From: Gordonia asplenii
GTDB taxonomy: Bacteria > Actinomycetota > Actinomycetes > Mycobacteriales > Mycobacteriaceae
Reading direction: 5' to 3'
NCBI RefSeq assembly: GCF_012933505.1
Contig: NZ_JABBNB010000006.1
Location: 124,001-188,000 of the forward strand
DNA length: 64,000 nucleotides
Under the pieces are notes generated by a model. The model searched no databases, was not told the DNA's origin, and saw only the letters and a list, made by a program, of their open reading frames with translations. Below are positions 33,519-41,822 of the stretch, piece after piece. Numbering within the stretch: position 1 is the stretch's first letter; the number at the start of each line of letters is the position of its first letter. A program made the position numbers and the translations under genes.

Positions 33519-34127
33519 CTATCGGGTCTCGGTGAGTCGTCGCGCGGCTTCCAATGCGGCTTGTCGGCGCTCGGCTGTGGGGCGGCCGCCACCCGCGAGG
33601 TAGGGATGACGCTCGGGGAGGGCGAGAACGCGGGCGATATTGGTGAGCATCGACAGCAGTTCCGCGGCGTCCCACGACGGGTCGACGTACCCGGCTGATT
33701 GAGCGGCACGTATCTTGCCGACCGCGTGCCGGGCGGCGACGATCCGAGGATCGCCCGGATCGAGTGATTCGGTGATCTCGAGTTGGGCCCACTGCTGAAG
33801 CCGCGCGTTCTCGGGATTGGCGACGTAGTCGTCGAACAGCCGTGCGACGTAGCCGAGGACGTCGTCTTCGGCCAACGCGGTCGTCTCAGCCGTCGTCGTC
33901 ATCCATTTGCGCAGCACCTCGGCATAGAGATCCTCTTTGCTCTCGAAGTAGGAGTAGAGGCGATCCTTACTGGCCCGCGCGTTGGCGGCGATCCGATTGA
34001 TGCGCGTACCCGCCAGGCCGTACTGGGCGAACTCGGTCTTGGCGGCGCTGAGAATTCTGGACATCGTCTCGACCCCGGCCTGCCGCATCGGCCCATCGTA
34101 GATCAGCCGACCTGGGTCGGGCGGCAT
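33519..34127 (-). CDS. TetR-family transcriptional regulator
   Basis: The 202-residue protein has an N-terminal helix-turn-helix with SRILSAAKTEFAQYGLAGT and YSYFESKEDLYAEVL, typical of TetR proteins, followed by a helical ligand domain. ATG 34127 is chosen because a GAGGA sequence lies about ten bases upstream; GTG 34133 is an alternative. A perfect palindrome 26 bases upstream is its probable operator, suggesting autoregulation and control of the divergent lipase. The ligand is unknown. Confidence 0.88.
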   Translation of the reverse strand: MPPDPGRLIYDGPMRQAGVETMSRILSAAKTEFAQYGLAGTRINRIAANARASKDRLYSYFESKEDLYAEVLRKWMTTTAETTALAEDDVLGYVARLFDDYVANPENARLQQWAQLEITESLDPGDPRIVAARHAVGKIRAAQSAGYVDPSWDAAELLSMLTNIARVLALPERHPYLAGGGRPTAERRQAALEAARRLTETR

Positions 34128-34152
34128 GCTCACAGGTTCCTCGGGCCTCTTG

Positions 34153-34170
34153 CCGAACCATTTGGTTCGG
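34153..34170. promoter_or_regulatory. Palindromic TetR operator candidate
   Basis: CCGAACCA-TT-TGGTTCGG is a perfect 8-bp inverted repeat with a two-base centre. It is placed between the divergent TetR gene and the lipase gene, a typical TetR operator position and size. Confidence 0.6.
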
Positions 34171-34288
34171 AAGTATGCTCGTCCCAGTCCGAACCTCAGT
34201 GATGTACCTCACACTGGCGGCGCGACGTCGTGGTGCGTCGGTCGGCGACTGACGGACTGCTGTCAACGAGCACCGCTAGGGAGAAGTG

Positions 34289-35281
34289 ATGTCTGAACGT
34301 GGAATACAACGCCTTGCCGGAGCGCTGATGGGGGTAGTCCTCGCATGCGGGTCCGCGGTGCTGGGCGCAGGTTCGGGAGGGGCCCAGCCAGTGCAAGGGC
34401 CCGAGCTCGATGTTCCGGCCGCAAGCCTGCGCGCCGCGTTGACCTGTCCGCCCGCGGCTCATCCGAGCCGCCAGACCGTTCTGCTCGTGCACGGTACTGC
34501 GGGTGACGGCCCGACCCATTACGGGCAGGGACTCGCGAAGACGCTCTCTCATGAGGGCTTCGATTGGTGCATGGTCAATATTCCCGACAGAGAAATGGGA
34601 GACATCCAGACGAACGCGGAGTACGTGGTCGCGGCGGTGCGCAGCATCTCGGCCCGCACGGGAAAGCAGGTGTCGGTCGTCGGTTACAGCCAAGGGGGCC
34701 CGCTCATTCGATGGGCCAACCGTTGGTGGCCCGACGTCCGGGCTCGCACCGATCGGCTGATCACGCTCGAAGGCGCCAACCAAGGGACCCTCGCCGGAAA
34801 CTTCAATTGCGTACTCGGCAAATGTGCTCCCGCTCTGTGGCAATTCCAGCCCGGGTCGGCATTCATCAAAGCGCTCAATCGTGCGCCCGTGCCGACCGGG
34901 CCGGTCTACACCGCTATCGGCAGCACATCCGACGAGCTGATCAGGCCACTTCAGACGGGCGAGAATTACTTCATTCCCGGCAATACCGGCGGGAATATCT
35001 TGATCCAGGATGTATGCCCGGGCCGCATCGTCACGCACGGTATGGCTCCGTTCGACGCTGTGGCGGCGGCGATCGTCGTTCGTGCGCTTTCCGCGCCGGG
35101 GCATGTTCGACCCGCTGCCATCGACAAGCGGGTCTGCGGTGAACGCTTCGGCGTGGGGGTCGACCCACAAGCCGCGCCGGGCGCGATCGCTGAGCTGTAC
35201 GCTTCTGGATTCACCACCACTTGGACGGCGCCGACGATGGTCGATCGCGAACCACCGCTGCGTCCGTACGCGCGGTCGTAA
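34289..35281 (+). CDS. Secreted lipase/esterase, alpha/beta-hydrolase fold
   Basis: The 330-residue protein begins with a signal peptide (hydrophobic about 8-30, ending near GGAQP). The mature part has LLVHGTAG for the oxyanion region and the nucleophile elbow GYSQGG (about residue 133). Cysteine pairs around NCVLGKC suggest disulfides. The pattern resembles secreted class-2 lipases of the Candida antarctica lipase B kind found in actinobacteria. AGGGAG lies five bases before ATG 34289. It probably hydrolyses lipids outside the cell. It is divergent from the TetR gene, with the palindromic operator between them. Confidence 0.82.
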   Translation: MSERGIQRLAGALMGVVLACGSAVLGAGSGGAQPVQGPELDVPAASLRAALTCPPAAHPSRQTVLLVHGTAGDGPTHYGQGLAKTLSHEGFDWCMVNIPDREMGDIQTNAEYVVAAVRSISARTGKQVSVVGYSQGGPLIRWANRWWPDVRARTDRLITLEGANQGTLAGNFNCVLGKCAPALWQFQPGSAFIKALNRAPVPTGPVYTAIGSTSDELIRPLQTGENYFIPGNTGGNILIQDVCPGRIVTHGMAPFDAVAAAIVVRALSAPGHVRPAAIDKRVCGERFGVGVDPQAAPGAIAELYASGFTTTWTAPTMVDREPPLRPYARS

Positions 35282-35288
35282 GGTGGTT

Positions 35289-35930
35289 AGCCGCTGGTTG
35301 ACGAAGCGCCCACTCCGCTGGTTCAGCCGGGCCCGACGAGCGCAGCGACGGCCAGCCACTCCGCTGGTTGAGCCGGGCCCGACGAGCGCAGCTCGCCGCG
35401 CCCGTGTCGAAACCCTGGCGAGACGAGTTGCCCACTGTCGCTGGGTGTTTGGTGCGTTGGCGTCGTCGGCTTGCGGGGTTTCGACACGGGCCTTCGCTAG
35501 CGCTTCGGCCCGGCTCAACCAGCGGATTGGGTGGCGTTCACCCGGCTCAACCTGGTTCCACCGATGGCACCCGCTCCGCTGGTTGAGCCGGACGAGCGCC
35601 GTGCTGAGCGAGGCGCTAGCCGAGTCGAAGTAGCGCTAGCCGAGTCCGTGTCGAAACCTCTCAGCCACAACGACTTTCGATGATGCGCGCCAACATCGGC
35701 GATGACACCCGGCAAGTGACGCGTGTGCACCCTTTTGGTGCACACGCTTCAATGGTCGATACCATCACAGTTCGACACGTGCGCTAGCATCAAATGCATT
35801 GTGGTACAGGGGTTTCGACACGCTCGTCGCTAGCGCTCCTCGCGGCTCAACCAGCGGATTAGGTGGCGTTCGCCCGGCTCAACCCGCGGGGTGGGTGGCG
35901 TTCGCCAACGCTCGGCCCAGCGTCAGTGCC
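35289..35930. repeat. Intergenic repeat block 3
   Basis: Arms of GGTTGAGCCGGGCCCGACGA and GGTTTCGACACGGGCCTTCG type alternate in both orientations (35310-35420, 35477-35525, 35579-35658, 35812-35860). They surround the third hairpin core at 35659-35810. The gap lies between the convergent lipase and crotonase genes and contains no gene. Confidence 0.8.
35659..35810 (+). repeat. Conserved 150-bp core element, copy 3
   Basis: The core matches copies 1 and 2. The hairpin is GCGTGTGCACC, CTTTT loop, GGTGCACACGC (35721-35747). The copy differs at several unpaired positions but keeps an 11-bp perfect stem. Confidence 0.75.
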
Positions 35931-35945
35931 CTCACGCGGACGTGA

Positions 35946-36797
35946 CTACGGTGTACTGGGTTCGCGTTTGATCAGGGTGCTGATGTCGTAGCCGGGCTCG
36001 TCGGACATCGGCCAGTAGTCGTAGCAGCCGAGACTTTCGTGAGCCATTCCCGAGGGCAATTCTTTGACGAACAGCTCTCGCCATGGCTGGATGAGCAGTG
36101 AGCGGGTGAGTCTGCGCTGGATACGGTTCTTGCTCATGAATACCGAGCGGGCCAATTCCCAGGCGCGGTCGAGCAATTGGTCTTGGGGGAGTACCTCTCC
36201 GACCAGGCCGAGGTCGAGCGCTTGACGAGCGCTCAGCCGTTGGCCGGTGAGGAGGAAGTAGCGTCCGCGGTTGGGGCCGAGGAGCTCACGGAAAAGCGTG
36301 TGCACACCGTCACCGGGCACTATTCCCAATCCGTCCCAATGTCCTTCGTAGAAATGCGTGTTCTCCGATGCCAGCACGATGTCGTTGAGCAGGCCGAGTT
36401 CGGCGTGCACGATAGACGGGCCATTGATGGCGGCGATGACCGGAATCTGCAGGTTCAGCAGTGCGAACGGCTCGCGGGTCTGGTCGCGGTAGAAGATGTC
36501 GTAGCCTTGATAGGCGCCGAACTTCCCGTTGAAGCCGTGTGTTTCCCAGCTCGGGCGATCGAATTCGGCCAGGAATGTGTCCCCGGTTCCGGTCAATATC
36601 ATGCATTCGTTTTCCGGATCGTCATTGATTGCGGCCATCGCCGGAATGAGGCCGCGATGCACCTCGAGGTTCCAGCGCAGCGGTCCGTCGTCGGTGTGCA
36701 ATCGTGCTTCGAGAATCCCGTCTTCCCGGCGAAACCGCAGGAAGGAGCCGAATTGCTCGGCGTAGTCAGCGAGATGGGTGCGATAGATTTCAGCCAT
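35946..36797 (-). CDS. Crotonase-superfamily hydrolase, 6-oxocamphor-hydrolase-like
   Basis: The 283-residue crotonase-fold protein is closer by eye to 6-oxocamphor hydrolase of Rhodococcus than to enoyl-CoA hydratases. The shared stretch is IVPGDGVHTLFRELLGPNRG followed by RYFLLTGQ. The aspartate in VPGDG and the histidine in YEGHWDG correspond to the catalytic Asp and His used there for carbon-carbon bond cleavage of a beta-diketone. It would open a cyclic diketone to a keto acid. AAAGGA lies about ten bases before ATG 36797. The DUF6351 gene is 67 bases upstream on the same strand, so the two are probably co-transcribed. The substrate is not known. Confidence 0.75.
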   Translation of the reverse strand: MAEIYRTHLADYAEQFGSFLRFRREDGILEARLHTDDGPLRWNLEVHRGLIPAMAAINDDPENECMILTGTGDTFLAEFDRPSWETHGFNGKFGAYQGYDIFYRDQTREPFALLNLQIPVIAAINGPSIVHAELGLLNDIVLASENTHFYEGHWDGLGIVPGDGVHTLFRELLGPNRGRYFLLTGQRLSARQALDLGLVGEVLPQDQLLDRAWELARSVFMSKNRIQRRLTRSLLIQPWRELFVKELPSGMAHESLGCYDYWPMSDEPGYDISTLIKREPSTP

Positions 36798-36864
36798 GAT
36801 TCATAGATCCTTTGTCTTGTAGCGGCGTCGGCGATGGTTGTGGGATGGATTGCGGCTCTGCGCA

Positions 36865-39027
36865 TTAATCGAACAGCGAGTCTGCGTCGGGTCCGTGCCG
36901 ATACGTCAGCCACGGCACCGCGGCGGTTGCGCCGATTCCCGCCTTGCTCCAGTCGGCGACGCCGTTCGGGAAGGTGCGCCGCATTCGTTCCCACTGTGCG
37001 TCGGTGAATTCGACGTCCCCGTAGTCGGCGCGATCCAGTGGTTTCAGTTGCGGTTTCGGTGTGCGATAGGCGCTGAGGTCGCCGCAGGCCGCGACCAGCG
37101 TCGCGTCGCCATATGACGGGAAACGCCGGTTGTAATCGTCCAGGTCGCCGGTCCGGTGCCCGTCGAGGCTCCAGATCCCGTCGACGACGTCGGCTGGTCT
37201 GTTGACCGCAATCTTCTCGGCGAGTGGCCGCGTGTCGGTATCGCCTTCGACGGCGGCGAGCCAGCGATCCATGGCCGAGAAGGCCGCGTCGGTGGGCGTG
37301 GAACCGGTTGCGAATCCGGGGACGATCCATGCGACGTGGTTGTCGGCATGTCCGTGCGCATCGGTCAGGCCCGCACGCGTGACCCATGTGTGAAACTGCG
37401 TGTGGCTGCGGATCGGGTCCTCGAACTCCGGGTTGCGCAGGTCGAGAATGGCGACGGTGTCCAGGTTGGTGAAGTCGTTCACCAGCCCGGTGCGGTGTAG
37501 ACGGGCCATCGCTTGGGGGTCCGCCTCGGTGCGGGTCGCGGTGATCGCGTTGTCGATGTCGACGCCGCCGATGTGCTCGTTGAGATCGACGAACTGTTCA
37601 ACCGTGATCGCGTTGTCGAGCATCGCCCGCAGGCCGTATTGCGTGCCGGTGTTGTCCCACGGGAGGTGTGCGAATCCTCGCCCGGCTTCGCGTTCGGATG
37701 CTGTCCACTGACTTTCCGGGCGTCGGCCGAGGTAGTTGACCTGATAGTCCTGCAGGGTCCCGCGGGCGCCGCCAGGATTGTCGATCGGGTGGTAGACGAC
37801 CTCGTCCGGGAGGCCGGTTCCCCGCGTCGGAGTGTTTCCGCCGACCGCGTGCGTGTCGAAGACCGTGTTGAAGAAGTCGCGGACCTCCTCGGAGCGGTGG
37901 CCGTCGACGGCCAACCGCTGCGATGCGTCGCGCCACAACGTCGGTGAGACCTGGGTGAAATAGCGTTCGAGGAGTCGACATTCGTTGAGCAGACCGGGCA
38001 GATACCAGGTCGAATGCAGGCTGGACATCGGGATGATGCCCTGCAGGATCCCGGGGTACTGGTTGGCGATCATCTGCTGCATGATCGAACCGCCCGACGC
38101 GCCCGATGCGAACGTGTACCGGATGGTGCCGTAGTTCTTGATGATGTGCTCTTTGAGCATGACCAGCGACTCCGCGGCGCGGATCGGGTCGGAATTGGTC
38201 CGTGACTGCATGAGGGTGGTGCGAGCCACCATGAAGCCGCGCCGCAATCCGATGTCGTTGAACACGTTGATATTCGGCGCGGGCGCATTCGTGTCGTCGA
38301 CCGACGTGTAGCGTGCCAGCTCATTGAACGAACTCTGCGACCACATCTGGTTCCAGCCGCCGTAGGCGTAGATCCAGAGTTTGTGATTCCACCCCGGTTG
38401 CGGGCTCACCGCCGACCACGGGCGGTCGGGGTCACAGAGGACCGCCAGCTCGAAGATTCCGCGGTTGGCGGCCCCGATCTCCCTGCGTACCACGTAGGGA
38501 ACGGTGTGACCGGTGTCGGTGGTCGTCGTGGCGATCTCGTCCGGTCGCGGCGGATTCCCCAGGTCGTATGTCTCGAATGACTCCGTCCGGCTGCTCAGGT
38601 AGTGATAGTCGATGTGCGAGGGCGCGTTTCCGTACTCGTCGGTGGCAGGTCCCAGTCCGTTGGCCTCGGTGGTGACCGACCACGGCTGCAGGTGCGGCCC
38701 ACTGAAGAGTGGCCCCTCGGTCGGGTAGTCGGTCACGACGAGCACGGCCTGCCCGCCGTCGGACTCGGCGACGAGCCGATTCTCGCCGACGACGAAGCCG
38801 CGCAGCACGCCTCGACGGGTACCGTCGGCTGCCGCGGGCGCGAGTTGTGCTGTCGCGTCGGCGCCGTTGAGAGTGAGCCGCAGATCGGTCGCCGGCTCGG
38901 TCGGTGACACCTCGATCAACGCGGTACCTCCAGTGACGAACCCGGCCTGTGCGGACAGCACGCGCAGCGTCACCGTCGCGCAGGCCGCTTCCAGTGGCGC
39001 CGGCATTCGTCGTGTGGTGAGCATCAT
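36865..39027 (-). CDS. DUF6351-type hydrolase, unknown substrate
   Basis: The 720-residue protein begins with a beta-rich domain (about 15-120), then a region resembling an alpha/beta hydrolase. A serine elbow GASGGSIMQQM (about residue 310) and a late NHVAWIVPG histidine segment are visible. The sequence resembles DUF6351 proteins, which are annotated only as putative hydrolases. There is a weakly hydrophobic N-terminus but no clear signal peptide. Two ATGs lie at the start (39027, 39024). It lies just upstream of the 6-oxocamphor-hydrolase-like gene and downstream of a GAF/PucR regulator on the same strand, suggesting a small catabolic unit for an ester, lactone or cyclic ketone. No reaction can be assigned. 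Confidence 0.7.
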   Translation of the reverse strand: MMLTTRRMPAPLEAACATVTLRVLSAQAGFVTGGTALIEVSPTEPATDLRLTLNGADATAQLAPAAADGTRRGVLRGFVVGENRLVAESDGGQAVLVVTDYPTEGPLFSGPHLQPWSVTTEANGLGPATDEYGNAPSHIDYHYLSSRTESFETYDLGNPPRPDEIATTTTDTGHTVPYVVRREIGAANRGIFELAVLCDPDRPWSAVSPQPGWNHKLWIYAYGGWNQMWSQSSFNELARYTSVDDTNAPAPNINVFNDIGLRRGFMVARTTLMQSRTNSDPIRAAESLVMLKEHIIKNYGTIRYTFASGASGGSIMQQMIANQYPGILQGIIPMSSLHSTWYLPGLLNECRLLERYFTQVSPTLWRDASQRLAVDGHRSEEVRDFFNTVFDTHAVGGNTPTRGTGLPDEVVYHPIDNPGGARGTLQDYQVNYLGRRPESQWTASEREAGRGFAHLPWDNTGTQYGLRAMLDNAITVEQFVDLNEHIGGVDIDNAITATRTEADPQAMARLHRTGLVNDFTNLDTVAILDLRNPEFEDPIRSHTQFHTWVTRAGLTDAHGHADNHVAWIVPGFATGSTPTDAAFSAMDRWLAAVEGDTDTRPLAEKIAVNRPADVVDGIWSLDGHRTGDLDDYNRRFPSYGDATLVAACGDLSAYRTPKPQLKPLDRADYGDVEFTDAQWERMRRTFPNGVADWSKAGIGATAAVPWLTYRHGPDADSLFD

Positions 39028-39176
39028 GGGAGAGTCCTTTCGATCCGGCGGGAGACTTGGTCGCCCTTGTCTGAGACATACGATGCCCCGCGACGACCTG
39101 CCCAGCCATGTCCGGTCAGGACTAGATTTCGACCACGACTATGGCCTAGTGGGCCAACACTTCCGACGGAGCTGCG

Positions 39177-41180
39177 TCAGTCGTCGCTGAACGCCCAGGG
39201 AGAAATACCGAGATCGTCGAGCACGTCGCACACCGCGAACGCGAGCGAGAATTCGAATCGTGTTGCCGGATCGGCGAATTGGCGGTCGAGAACCTCGGCG
39301 GCCCGACCGAGACGGTATTTGACGGTGTTGAGATGGACATTGCTGCGCTCGGCGGTCAGCGGATGGTTTCCGCCGGCATCGAGAAATGCGCGCAGCGTCG
39401 CCAGGAGGTCGCTGTGTCGCCGACGGTCGTAATCGGCCAATGGACCGAGAGTGCGTCGCACCAGGTCGACCATCTGCGACGTGTCGGCGGCATCGAGCAG
39501 GATGCGTAGGGGACCCAACGCCGCCGCGTCCACGACGATCGCCGATTGATTGCCCTCGGCAGCCAACTTGACCGCTGCCATCGCCTCGGTCAGTGCGTGT
39601 CCGAGATCGGCGTGGGACTCACTCAGCCCGGCGACCAGCGCTATCTCCTTCGACCGAGCGCGGTCGACGAGTTGTTGAAGCCATCCACGAGGGTCACGAT
39701 CGTGCGGCAGCGCGACAAGGATTCGCTCGCCGCGGGTGCCGACCAGTATCCCCGCAGCGGTGCCGGCCGCTCGAAACAGCGCCCACGCGGCGGCCGGGTC
39801 GGCACCGGGCCGTGCCTCGACGACCGCGACGACCGACCGCGCGGTGACGTCGAATCCGGCCTGCCGAGCCCGCCGCTGCACGCTCTCGGAATACCGGCCG
39901 CCGGCCCGGAGCAGTTCCTCGAGCAACTCGCCGCTGACCCGCCATTCGGCCTCCATCGCCGCACGCTGCTTGGTCAGTTCCAGAGCTATCGCAGCGGCCC
40001 CGATGGTGAGTGCCGCCATGTCGAAATCGGTGTGCGGCTCGGCTCGCGCCAAATACAGCCAGCCGACGCGCTCTCCGCCGACGCGGATGTCCGCGCGCGC
40101 ACTCGTGTCCGGGGTGTCGGTGACGGCCGCACGCGGTGCCGACTCCGATGCCGAATACCGCCATACGCTTGCGGGCTCGTCACACCGTTCGACGATCACA
40201 TCGCTGCCGAGCGCTCGCGCGAGGTCGGTGGCGATGGTGTGCTGATCTCCGCCCGCCAGCGATGATTCGGTCAACAGTGCACTGAGTTCGGAATGGCGTC
40301 GCAGAAGATCATTCTGTGCGCGCAGCGACTCATAGAGCCGGGAGTTGGCGATGGTGAGCGCGGCCTGGCTGCTCAATGCACCCAACAGATACTTCACATC
40401 CTGTGGCAGTGCCGTGTTCCGGCGGAAGCCGACCAACAGATTGCCGATCACATCGTCGTGGTGCACCAGCGCGGCTCCCACCAGCGATACGATGCCCTCG
40501 TCGCTCAACACATCCCGTGCATGTGCGGGAAGCCTTGGGTCCGTGTGGTTTTCGTCCGAAATGAGGACGACATCGCCAGCTGCCAGAGTCATCTGGTTGA
40601 CTCCCTGACCGAGTTCGACGCGCAGCGCCAGCAGCCCCGGTGTGCGCGCGCCGCGGACCGCGACTGGCCGCGACACGTTGTGCTCGACGTCGGCGAGTGC
40701 GAGCCATGTCGCGTCGGCGCCCACGAGCTCGTGAGCCTGCTCGACGATGAACTCCAACACCCGCTCGGCGTCGACCTCAGCGGCATGCAGCTGTTTTGCC
40801 ACGTCGACGAGGGCGCGCAGCGCCTTGACATGGTCCAACTCCGCCACCGCATGCCTGATCACGCTCGCCGCCGCGTCGGCGAGGGCCGCCGACGTCTGCC
40901 GGGTGTTGTCGGCGTCGGCGCAGTCCACGAGCACCGCCCCCACACGTTCCCCGTCGACGACGATCGGTGCTAGCCACCCGACGTCCATCCAGAGGCGACC
41001 CGCGGTCGACGCCGCCGCGGCGATCATCGCCTCGGCGGAAATCGCAACCCCTGCCGTGCCGAGCAGTTGCGGTCCGGCACTGCCGTCCACTGCGATCAGG
41101 CATCGCCGGACGGTGCCCAACCCACCGAAAGCCGACAGCAACCGGTGCAACTCGTCCTGTCCGGACGTTCCGACGATCAC
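39177..41180 (-). CDS. GAF-domain PucR-family transcriptional regulator
   Basis: The 667-residue protein has an N-terminal GAF-like sensor region (about 100-290, with LVGADATWLALAD and LLGALSSQAALTIANS). A middle region follows, then a C-terminal PucR-type helix-turn-helix, NHPLTAERSNVHLNTVKYRL (about 610-630). Such GAF/PucR proteins activate catabolic operons in rhodococci and relatives. It begins at GTG 41180 without an obvious ribosome-binding site. It precedes the DUF6351 and crotonase genes on the same strand with a gap of 149 bases, so it is their likely regulator. Confidence 0.85.
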   Translation of the reverse strand: MIVGTSGQDELHRLLSAFGGLGTVRRCLIAVDGSAGPQLLGTAGVAISAEAMIAAAASTAGRLWMDVGWLAPIVVDGERVGAVLVDCADADNTRQTSAALADAAASVIRHAVAELDHVKALRALVDVAKQLHAAEVDAERVLEFIVEQAHELVGADATWLALADVEHNVSRPVAVRGARTPGLLALRVELGQGVNQMTLAAGDVVLISDENHTDPRLPAHARDVLSDEGIVSLVGAALVHHDDVIGNLLVGFRRNTALPQDVKYLLGALSSQAALTIANSRLYESLRAQNDLLRRHSELSALLTESSLAGGDQHTIATDLARALGSDVIVERCDEPASVWRYSASESAPRAAVTDTPDTSARADIRVGGERVGWLYLARAEPHTDFDMAALTIGAAAIALELTKQRAAMEAEWRVSGELLEELLRAGGRYSESVQRRARQAGFDVTARSVVAVVEARPGADPAAAWALFRAAGTAAGILVGTRGERILVALPHDRDPRGWLQQLVDRARSKEIALVAGLSESHADLGHALTEAMAAVKLAAEGNQSAIVVDAAALGPLRILLDAADTSQMVDLVRRTLGPLADYDRRRHSDLLATLRAFLDAGGNHPLTAERSNVHLNTVKYRLGRAAEVLDRQFADPATRFEFSLAFAVCDVLDDLGISPWAFSDD

Positions 41181-41244
41181 CGCTGCGCGGTTTCCGGTCG
41201 CGGTATCACGGTCCGACCGGCGGGGACTGGAGTCGGCCGCACGT

Positions 41245-41718
41245 TCAGTCCGCCGACGACCAGTATTCGCTCATCAGCTCGGTGGACCATGCGGGCTGCC
41301 GTGTCGTGCCTCGTGGCGCGAATTCACGCAGGTAGGGCTTGATGTCCAAGACCGGGGTTCCGTCGATCGCATCGAGTCCGGTCACGTCGACGGTGAGCCC
41401 GTCGACGCCGACGACCGCACAGACGGTGAGGCCCAGAAGATTGGGGCGATTCTTGCCCCGCTGGGCGAAGATGCCCGCTCGCGGCCACTCGGGATTGCCA
41501 CGCGGGTGGCGTGCCCCGAACTCGATCTTCTCCGATGGAACCCGGTTGAAGTGGTAGATCACCTCGATGTGGCTGAAAGTATCCAGCTCGGCGAGAGCTC
41601 CGGGGGTGAACACGTCCGCGTCGAGGACGATCGAGGCCGTCTCGGAATCCCAATCGTCGTCGACGGCGTCGTGGCGGGAACTTCGCACGTAGCCGACCGG
41701 CCGGAGAGTGATGTCCAC
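41245..41718 (-). CDS. TrmO-like tRNA t6A37 N6-methyltransferase (TsaA/YaeB family)
   Basis: The 157-residue protein starts VDITLRPVGYVRS and contains FSHIEVIYHFNRV, HPRGNPEWPRAGIFAQRG and KNRPNLLGLTVC, the conserved strips of the UPF0066/TrmO family. Family members use S-adenosylmethionine to methylate threonylcarbamoyl-adenosine 37 in tRNA. A GTG start at 41718 fits the family's beginning; the open frame continues far upstream on this strand but only as a shadow of HipA. The gene stands alone, between the GAF/PucR regulator and hipA. Confidence 0.85.
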   Translation of the reverse strand: MDITLRPVGYVRSSRHDAVDDDWDSETASIVLDADVFTPGALAELDTFSHIEVIYHFNRVPSEKIEFGARHPRGNPEWPRAGIFAQRGKNRPNLLGLTVCAVVGVDGLTVDVTGLDAIDGTPVLDIKPYLREFAPRGTTRQPAWSTELMSEYWSSAD

Positions 41719-41785
41719 GGTCACAGTCTGCCACGCAGCCCCTCGCCGAGTGACTGGTCGCGTCCGCGTTTCGACGAACCGCGGC

Positions 41786-41818
41786 GACGGCATTGGGGGC
41801 GATGTACTGGCGAGAGTA
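41786..41818 (+). pseudogene. Possible 3' relic of a PucR-family gene
   Basis: The codons here read TALGAMYWRE then stop. The last 29 or so bases match the end of the PucR gene at 33475-33504 at about 27 positions. No upstream similarity was found, so this is either a duplicated tail fragment or a coincidence in a short stretch. Confidence 0.3.
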
Positions 41819-41822
41819 GGGA

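Noticed and set aside
35282..35945. Insertion sequence or transposon
   Set aside because: The repeats are inverted and dispersed, but no transposase frame, catalytic motif or clear target-site duplication was found here or in the other blocks.
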